From the NCBI GenBank assembly GCA_903929895.1, contig CAIYWM010000134.1, positions 1-13,468 of the forward strand: DNA of 13,468 bases. The letters run 5' to 3'. The notes beneath the pieces are model-generated. The model had not been told where the DNA came from, made no database searches, and worked only from the letters and a program-made list of their open reading frames with translations. Both the position numbers and the translations under genes were made by a program. Positions 6,211-13,468 of this stretch are shown here, one piece after another. This stretch comes from an uncultured Alphaproteobacteria bacterium (GTDB lineage Bacteria > Pseudomonadota > Alphaproteobacteria > Reyranellales > Reyranellaceae). Numbering within the stretch: the stretch's first letter is position 1; the number at the start of each line of letters is the position of its first letter.

Positions 6211-7092
6211 ATGTCTCGCGTTTCGCCCAAGGTGCTGGCGCTGCTCGGCACCCTGACCCTGATGTGGGGCACGAACTGGCCGTTGTTCCGGATCGCGCTC
6301 GCCGAGCTGCCGGTCTGGACCTTTCGCACCCTCGTCCTGCTGGCGGGCGCGACCGTCCTGACGGTGATCCTGCTGGTGCGGCGCGAGACGTTCGCCGTCC
6401 CCCGGGACAAGTGGCCGGCGCTCCTGCTCGCCTCGACCCTGAACATCGGCATCTGGAACATCGCGACGTCGCTGGCGGTTCTCTACATCCCCTCCGGTCA
6501 CGCCTCGGTGCTGGCCTATACGATGCCGCTCTGGGTCGCGGTGCTGGGCTTCGTCGTATACGGCCAGAGGCTGACGGGCCGGCTGCTCGCGGCCATCGCG
6601 ATCGGGGCGGCCGCCGTCGCCGCCCTGATGATCCCCAACTTCCAGAGCTACGCCACGGCGCCGCTCGGCCTGTTCTGGGGCCTGCTGGCGGGCTTCTGCT
6701 GGGCCGTCGGCACCTTGGTCGTGAAGCGCACGAGCTGGCCCGGCATGGGCCTGTCGCTCACCTTCTGGCAGATCGTGCTGATGGTGCCGCCGATCGCCCT
6801 GGGCGCGCTGGTGTTCGACGGACTGCCCACGCACATGCCCTCGCCCGCGGTGCTGGCCGCCACGATCTATACCGGCGCCATCCCGATGGCGATCGGCACC
6901 ATGATCTGGTTCACCCTCGTGAAGCTGCTGCCGGCGCAGGTCGCAGCGCTCTCCTCCATCGCCATCCCGATCGTGGCGATCGTGAGCGGCATCGTGATCC
7001 TGCAGGAACCGCTGTCGGCCCTGCAGGCGGTCGCGATCGCCTCGACGGCAATCTCGCTCTGGCTCGCCCTGGTGCCCGGACGACAGCGGTAG
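6211..7092 (+). CDS. EamA/DMT-superfamily transporter
   Basis: The 293-aa product consists of two homologous EamA repeats with about ten membrane segments in total. The first repeat holds TLMWGTNWPLFRIALAELPV, the second LLAGFCWAVGTLVVKRTSW. The helix-end phrases IPSGHASVLAYTMPLWVAVL and LSSIAIPIVAIVSGIVILQE are typical of the drug/metabolite transporter superfamily. It is an inner-membrane permease or exporter, possibly for amino acids, nucleotides or other metabolites; the substrate cannot be told from sequence. It starts 15 nt after the DUF4864 stop without an obvious ribosome binding site. The stop is 16 nt before the folded leader of hsp20. Confidence 0.9.
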   Translation: MSRVSPKVLALLGTLTLMWGTNWPLFRIALAELPVWTFRTLVLLAGATVLTVILLVRRETFAVPRDKWPALLLASTLNIGIWNIATSLAVLYIPSGHASVLAYTMPLWVAVLGFVVYGQRLTGRLLAAIAIGAAAVAALMIPNFQSYATAPLGLFWGLLAGFCWAVGTLVVKRTSWPGMGLSLTFWQIVLMVPPIALGALVFDGLPTHMPSPAVLAATIYTGAIPMAIGTMIWFTLVKLLPAQVAALSSIAIPIVAIVSGIVILQEPLSALQAVAIASTAISLWLALVPGRQR

Positions 7093-7108
7093 CCAAACAA
7101 CGATAGTT

Positions 7109-7154
7109 GCCTCCGGCCCCCCCAATTCCCACATGGGGGTTGGGTATTGGAGGC
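7109..7154 (+). promoter_or_regulatory. Candidate RNA thermometer in the hsp20 leader
   Basis: The leader folds on paper into an inner hairpin of 10 pairs (7121-7130 with 7135-7144, two of them G-U, loop ACAU). This is closed by an outer stem of 8 pairs (7109-7116 with 7147-7154, two of them G-U). The outer stem pairs all of the Shine-Dalgarno GGAGG (7149-7153) with CCTCC (7110-7114), nine nt before the hsp20 ATG. The anti-Shine-Dalgarno strand begins UUGCC, close to the UYGCU core of ROSE elements that control hsp20 genes in rhizobia. Melting on heating would free the site. The pairing is seen; the temperature response is inferred. Confidence 0.6.
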
Positions 7155-7162
7155 CCTGGTTC

Positions 7163-7581
7163 ATGACGAGAGGCGATCCACGAGACTGGATGTGGTCGGA
7201 AGCGCTGCAAATGCTGGCGCAGGCCGAGCGGCTGCATCAGCAGGTTTTCCGCCCGCAGACCGCGGGCCGCCTGCGTCCCAGCTGGGAGCCGCCGGTCGAC
7301 GTGCTCGAGACCGAGCGCGAAGTCCTGATCCTGGCGGCGCTGCCTGGCGTCGACGTGCAGAAGGTCGAGGCCGTGATCGAGAACGGCACCCTCGTCCTGT
7401 CCGGCGAACGCACCGTTCCGGCCGAGTTCAGGACCGCGAAGATCCATCGCATGGAGCTGCCGCAGGGCCGCTTCGAGCGCCGTATCGGCCTGCCGCCCGG
7501 CGTCTATGGCGAGGTGCGGCGTTTCGAGGTCAACGGATGCCTGGCCGTGACACTGGCCAAGGCCGGCACGCGGAGGCAGCC

Positions 7582-7585
<4 letters not shown>
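7163..7585 (+). CDS. Hsp20/alpha-crystallin small heat-shock protein
   Basis: The 140-aa product has a short N-terminal arm (1-40) and an alpha-crystallin domain (about 41-132). The domain contains PPVDVLETEREVLILAALPG, GTLVLSGER and IHRMELPQGRFERRIGLPPG, and ends with the conserved G-x-L-x-V block as GCLAVTLAK. The C-terminal I-x-I oligomerisation motif is missing, so the tail is short. It should act as a cytosolic ATP-independent holdase. ATG at 7163 has GGAGG nine nt upstream; ATG at 7133 lies in a hairpin loop without a ribosome binding site. Its TGA overlaps the lon ATG, which ties holdase and protease production together. Confidence 0.92.
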
Positions 7586-9984
<2,399 letters not shown>

Positions 9985-9991
9985 ACCTCTT

Positions 9992-10100
9992 GTCGTCCTG
10001 AGCGCCAGCGAAGGACCTGGCCGAGCGACCAGAGTACTCCGTCGCCAGCGCTAGATCCTTCGCTTCGCTCCAGAGCGGGGGTTACCCCGCTCGCGATGAC
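9992..10100. repeat. REP-like imperfect inverted repeat after lon
   Basis: Beginning 8 nt after the lon stop, the left arm GTCGTCCTGAGCGCCAGCGA and following AGGACCT mirror the right arm AGATCCTTCGCTTCGCTC and the terminal GCGATGAC. An inner perfect hairpin, GAGCGGGG-GTTA-CCCCGCTC (10073-10092), sits in the right arm. This looks like a dispersed intergenic palindrome common in Alphaproteobacteria and may also end or stabilise the lon mRNA. No U-tract follows the hairpin. Together with the next repeat it fills the gene-free 9985-10290 interval. Confidence 0.6.
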
Positions 10101-10143
10101 TGGAGCTTTTCTGGGCGAGATTGAATCGAGCCGAGCATTCCAA

Positions 10144-10267
10144 CACTCACCTCACCCTGAGGAGCATCGCGCAGAGATGCGTCTCGAAGGGTGGGAACGC
10201 GCACCTTGCCTGTTGCCCATCCTTCGAGACGCCGTGCTGCGCACGGCTCCTCAGGATGAGGTGAGTG
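10144..10267. repeat. Large REP/BIME-like palindrome
   Basis: The outer arms CTCACCTCACCCTGAGGAGC (from 10146) and GCTCCTCAGGATGAGGTGAG (10246-10265) are reverse complements with one difference. Inner arms GTCTCGAAGGGTGGG (10181-10195) and CCCATCCTTCGAGAC (10216-10230) repeat the symmetry, again with one difference. Each half also contains its own small hairpin. The arrangement matches the dispersed intergenic palindromes of rhizobial and related genomes. It lies between convergent lon and the amidohydrolase gene. Confidence 0.75.
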
Positions 10268-10290
10268 GCTCAATGTGAGATGGAAGGACT

Positions 10291-11739
10291 CTAAGCGATC
10301 GGCAGCGACAGCGGCGAGATCTCGTCGCCGGAGCGGTTGGCGTAGTCGAGCTTGACCGAATCGCGCAGCATGCGGGCCTGCGCCTCGGCGAGGCGTTCCA
10401 TCGCGGCCTTCGGGTCGAGATGCACGGGATCGCCGTCCTTCAGCACGATCTCGCCATCGACCAGCACCGTGCGCACCGCGCGGTCGGCGGCGTGGAACAC
10501 GAAGGAGCGCAACGGATCGCGCGCCGGCTGCATCAGCGGATGATTGAGGTCGACCAGGACGATGTCGGCCGACATGCCCGGCGCCAGAGCGCCGATATCG
10601 TCACGTCCCCGCGCGGCCGCGCCGCCGAAGGTCGCCGCCTCAAAGGCGCCGGCCGTATCGAGGCTGCGGATGTCCTCGCTCATCAGGCGGCCGGCGACGA
10701 TGGCCAGCCGCATCTCCTCGATCAGATTGTGCGGCGCGCAGTCGGTGCCGAGGCCGACATTGACTCCGCGCGCGCGATAGCGGCCGACATGGTCCATGGC
10801 GAGGCCATAGCGCGCGAAGGGTTGCGGACAGTGGGCCACCGACGCCCCCGCCTCGGCGATCAGGTCGAGATCCTTGCGGGTGTGCCAGTTAATCTGCGGA
10901 TGGTCGTCGAGCAGGATGCAGTGCGCCATGATCGTGTCGCTCTTCATCAGGCCCTGCTCGGCCGCCCACTGGATGGGCGTCTTGTTGTGGCGGCGGATCA
11001 TCTCGCGCACTTCCACCACCGACTGGCCGACATGGGTCGAGAAGCGGCGGCCCGCTTCGTCGGCGTGCTTGCGGCCGGCGGCAAACAGTTCCGGCGTCAC
11101 CGTGTCGATCTGCGCCGGGAAGACCACGGCATCGAGGCGTCCGGAATTGTGTGCCTCGGCCTCGTCCATGACCCGGCGGGCCTTCTCGAACTGGGAGAGA
11201 CCGGCCGCCTCGTCCCATTTCCAGGTCACGGTCTGCGGCGAGGTCATGCCCCAGCGGGCCGACGCGAAAGTCGGCGCCGCATAGAAGCGCATGCCGCTTT
11301 GCGCCATCGTCTCCAGCCAGCCCTCGAACGGCACGGTGACGTCGCACGCGGTCGTCGTGCCGGCGCGCAGCATCTCGGAATAGGCCATCGTCGCGGCGCC
11401 CTGGCGGCCGTCGTCGCCGAGGCGAAAGGCCTGCAGCCGCTCCATCAGCCCGGTCATCTGCTGCTCGGGCACGCCATGATCCTCGCGCACGCCGCGATAG
11501 CCGGGCTCGGTCGAGGGGTGGGAATGGATGTTGATCAGGCCTGGCAGGGCCAGCAGGCCCTTGCCATCGAACACGGTCTCGCCCGGCCCGGTCGGACGAG
11601 CGCCGGCCGGCGTGATTTCGACGATACGACCGTCCTTCAGGTGCAGGTCGACCTCGCGACGATAGACGTGGCGCCTTTCGGCACCGTCCCGGACCACGGC
11701 CCAGGAGACGTTTCGGATCGAATCGGGCCGCATCGACAT
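10291..11739 (-). CDS. Metal-dependent amidohydrolase (cytosine deaminase/AtzA-TrzN-like)
   Basis: The 482-aa product is a TIM-barrel amidohydrolase. Visible metal ligands are His72 and His74 (NIHSHPST), His236 (STHVGQ), His273 (MAHCILLDDHP) and Asp333 (GLGTDCAPHN). The order and spacing match the deaminase/chlorohydrolase group (8-oxoguanine deaminase, AtzA, TrzN, SAH deaminase). Unusually, the HxxE Glu that normally activates water is Gln239. A C-terminal beta-sandwich (PGMSADIVLVDLNHP) is present. Substrate is unknown; a cyclic amidine, purine or triazine-like compound is plausible. ATG at 11739 has GGGAG eight nt upstream; the much longer open frame upstream is antisense to the neighbour. 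It is divergent from a solute-binding protein gene that may feed it. Confidence 0.88.
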   Translation of the reverse strand: MSMRPDSIRNVSWAVVRDGAERRHVYRREVDLHLKDGRIVEITPAGARPTGPGETVFDGKGLLALPGLINIHSHPSTEPGYRGVREDHGVPEQQMTGLMERLQAFRLGDDGRQGAATMAYSEMLRAGTTTACDVTVPFEGWLETMAQSGMRFYAAPTFASARWGMTSPQTVTWKWDEAAGLSQFEKARRVMDEAEAHNSGRLDAVVFPAQIDTVTPELFAAGRKHADEAGRRFSTHVGQSVVEVREMIRRHNKTPIQWAAEQGLMKSDTIMAHCILLDDHPQINWHTRKDLDLIAEAGASVAHCPQPFARYGLAMDHVGRYRARGVNVGLGTDCAPHNLIEEMRLAIVAGRLMSEDIRSLDTAGAFEAATFGGAAARGRDDIGALAPGMSADIVLVDLNHPLMQPARDPLRSFVFHAADRAVRTVLVDGEIVLKDGDPVHLDPKAAMERLAEAQARMLRDSVKLDYANRSGDEISPLSLPIA

Positions 11740-11768
11740 GATTTCTGCTCCCAGCAAAGGCATGCCTG

Positions 11769-11799
11769 TTGCATAGGCAGCGCAACGGGACGATAGAAT
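11769..11799 (+). promoter_or_regulatory. Possible promoter of the solute-binding protein gene
   Basis: TTGCAT (11769-11774) and TAGAAT (11794-11799) could be -35 and -10 elements, but the spacer is 19 nt, longer than ideal. The predicted start is about 24 nt before the start codon. It lies in the 90-nt divergent region shared with the amidohydrolase; no operator is evident. Confidence 0.35.
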
Positions 11800-11829
11800 C
11801 GGGAAAACGAGAGAACAAGGAGGCAGATG

Positions 11830-13395
11830 ATGCGGAAGATGAAATGGGCGGCCCTCGCCGCGGCAACGACGGCGCTGTTCGCGGCCACGGCCGAGGCGCA
11901 GACGCTGAAGGTCGTCAAGCATTCGGACGTCAAGATCGTCGATCCGATCTGGACCACGGCCTACATCGTCCGCAACTACGGCTACATGGTCTACGACACG
12001 CTGCTGGCGGTCGACGACAAGCTCGAGGTCAAGCCGCAGATGCTGGAGGGCTGGAAGGTAAGCGACGACAAGCTCACCTACACCTTCACCCTGCGCGACG
12101 GGCTGAAGTTCCACGACGGGGCGCCGGTGACGTCCGAGGACTGCATCGCCTCGATCAAGCGCTGGGCGTCGCGCGACGCAATGGGCCAGAAGCTCATGGG
12201 CTTCACCAAGGCCCTCGCCGCCGTCGACGACAAGACCTTCACCCTGACCCTGAACGAGCCCTACGGTCTCGTCATCGAATCGCTGGGCAAGCCCAGCTCG
12301 AACGTGCCGTTCATCATGCCCAAGCGCATCGCCGAGACGCCGGGCAACACGCAGATCAAGGAGTTCATCGGCTCCGGTCCGTTCGTGTTCCGCGCCGACC
12401 TGTGGCGGCCGGGCGAGAAGACGGTCTACGACAAGTTCAAGGACTACAAGCCCCGCGCCGAGCCGCCCTCGGCTCTCTCGGGCGGCAAGAACGTCTATGT
12501 CGACCGGGTCGAGTGGATCAACATCACCGATTCGCAGACGGCGGCCAACGCGCTGATGACCGGCGAAATCGACATTCTCGAGCAGCCGCTGATCGAGATG
12601 CTGCCGCTGCTCGAGAAGGACAAGAACATCGAGATCAAGGATCTCAACCCGCTGGGCAGCCAGTACAGCCTGCGCTTCAACGTGCTGCACAAGCCGTTCG
12701 ACAATGCGAAGATCCGCCAGGCAGCGCTCTACGCGCTGAACCAGAAGGACTTCCTGCTCGCCGGCATCAACGACCCGAGATACTTCAAGGAGTGCAAGGC
12801 GCTCTTCATCTGCGGCACGCCCTACGCGACCGACGCGGGCTTCGAGGACAAGCTCGAATCGAACTTCGCCAAGTCGAAGGAGATCCTGAAGCAGGAAGGC
12901 TATGACGGCACGCCCGTCGTGCTGCTGTTCGCGACCGACACCAACACCGGCCGCCTGACTCCGATCGCGAAGTCGCTGCTGGAAAGGGGCGGCTTCGTCG
13001 TCGACATGCAGGCGATGGATTGGCAGACCGTGCTGTCACGCCGCTCCCGCAAGGAGCCGCTGAATGCCGGCGGCTGGAGCGCGTTCATGACCTCCTGGGT
13101 GTCGGCCGACCTGCTCAATCCCATCGTCTCGGCCTTCGTCGGCGCCGCCTGCGACAAGGCCGCGATCGGCTGGCCCTGCGACGCCAAGATCGAGGAACTG
13201 CGCGACGCCTTCGCCAAGACGACAGATCCCGCCAAGCGCAAGGAACTGGCGACCGCGGTTCAGGTGCGCGAGTCGGAGTATCCGACCTTCGCGCAGCTCG
13301 GCCAGTTCAACATCCCGATGGCGATCCGCAAGAACGTGACCGGCAGCCTGCCCTCGCCGGCGCCGGTCTTCTGGAACATAAAGAAGGCGCAGTAA
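11830..13395 (+). CDS. ABC-transporter solute-binding protein, family 5
   Basis: The 521-aa product has a Sec signal peptide (MRKMKWAALAAATTALFAATAEA, with cleavage before QTLK) and the layout of family 5 (peptide/nickel/opine) periplasmic binding proteins. These have the phrases YDTLLAVDDKLEVKPQMLEG, YTFTLRDGLKFHDGAPVTSE and FIGSGPFVFRADLW in lobe I. NVLHKPFDNAKIRQAALYAL is the hinge-region signature. Two Cys pairs (CKALFIC; CDKAAIGWPC) may form disulfides. It delivers a peptide-like or small organic ligand to a membrane permease not present here. ATG at 11830 lies six nt after AGGAGG; ATG at 11827 is too close. A hairpin-rich repeat follows, so it may be transcribed alone. Confidence 0.92.
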   Translation: MRKMKWAALAAATTALFAATAEAQTLKVVKHSDVKIVDPIWTTAYIVRNYGYMVYDTLLAVDDKLEVKPQMLEGWKVSDDKLTYTFTLRDGLKFHDGAPVTSEDCIASIKRWASRDAMGQKLMGFTKALAAVDDKTFTLTLNEPYGLVIESLGKPSSNVPFIMPKRIAETPGNTQIKEFIGSGPFVFRADLWRPGEKTVYDKFKDYKPRAEPPSALSGGKNVYVDRVEWINITDSQTAANALMTGEIDILEQPLIEMLPLLEKDKNIEIKDLNPLGSQYSLRFNVLHKPFDNAKIRQAALYALNQKDFLLAGINDPRYFKECKALFICGTPYATDAGFEDKLESNFAKSKEILKQEGYDGTPVVLLFATDTNTGRLTPIAKSLLERGGFVVDMQAMDWQTVLSRRSRKEPLNAGGWSAFMTSWVSADLLNPIVSAFVGAACDKAAIGWPCDAKIEELRDAFAKTTDPAKRKELATAVQVRESEYPTFAQLGQFNIPMAIRKNVTGSLPSPAPVFWNIKKAQ

Positions 13396-13424
13396 GTCTC
13401 GCCTGCAACACCGGCAGACATGAC

Positions 13425-13468
13425 CCCTCCGCCCCTTCGGGGCACCTCCCCATTTGAATGGGGAGGAA
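13425..13468. repeat. Intergenic double-hairpin repeat, possible terminator
   Basis: Two back-to-back perfect hairpins follow the solute-binding protein gene: GCCCC-TTC-GGGGC (13431-13443) and CCTCCCCATT-TG-AATGGGGAGG (13445-13466). They resemble a dispersed intergenic palindrome and may also stop transcription. The element runs to the window edge, so its extent is unknown and no T-tract can be judged. Confidence 0.6.

Noticed and set aside
5728..7164. Long minus-strand open frame (478 codons)
   Set aside because: It is antisense to the DUF4864 and EamA genes, rich in Arg, Gly, His and Gln as expected for shadows of GC-rich genes, and resembles no family.
10420..11796. Plus-strand open frame of 458 codons
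   Set aside because: It is antisense to the amidohydrolase, whose metal-binding motifs establish the true strand.
11740..12690. N-terminal extension of the amidohydrolase frame
   Set aside because: The extra codons are antisense to the solute-binding protein gene and have shadow composition; the ATG at 11739 has a good ribosome binding site.

Overview
This is a GC-rich stretch of chromosome, most likely from an alphaproteobacterium in the broad Rhodospirillales/Hyphomicrobiales range. The reasons are codon use, a DUF4864 protein, an Hsp20-Lon gene pair, FNR/FixK-type boxes and abundant REP-like palindromes. The species cannot be named from the sequence alone.

Layout. (1) Positions 1-4565 look like an accessory segment. 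An intact tRNA-Arg(ACG) gene (4566-4642, minus) and a 25-nt copy of its 3' end (242-266, 24/25 identical, same orientation) bracket 4.3 kb, the usual footprint of integration at a tRNA 3' end. Just outside the distal copy lies a broken trypsin/HtrA-like protease fragment (117-230, minus). Inside are almost only envelope proteins: a hypothetical protein coupled to a DUF1622 membrane protein, a new 50-aa membrane peptide coupled to a DUF2254 membrane protein, and a divergent pair made of a MetA-type outer-membrane protein and a VIT1/CCC1-like membrane protein. Two FNR/FixK/DNR-type palindromes (1312-1327 and 2827-2840) sit at the promoters. The second lies between the divergent operons and is about 41 nt from both start codons, which predicts two leaderless transcripts. 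No integrase is visible.

(2) Positions 4643-9984 hold the tRNA promoter and then five co-oriented genes: a lipoprotein, a DUF4864 exported protein, an EamA/DMT transporter, a small heat-shock protein (Hsp20) and Lon protease. The Hsp20 stop overlaps the Lon start (ATGA). The Hsp20 leader can fold so that its whole Shine-Dalgarno sequence is paired, making it a strong candidate RNA thermometer for the chaperone-protease operon.

(3) Positions 9985-10290 are two large REP-like inverted repeats. (4) Positions 10291-13395 hold a divergent pair: a metal-dependent amidohydrolase with Gln in place of the usual catalytic Glu, and a family 5 ABC-transporter solute-binding protein. The window closes in another hairpin-rich intergenic repeat.

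Most notable: the possible FNR-controlled envelope island with symmetric leaderless divergent promoters, and the RNA-thermometer-like leader of hsp20-lon.
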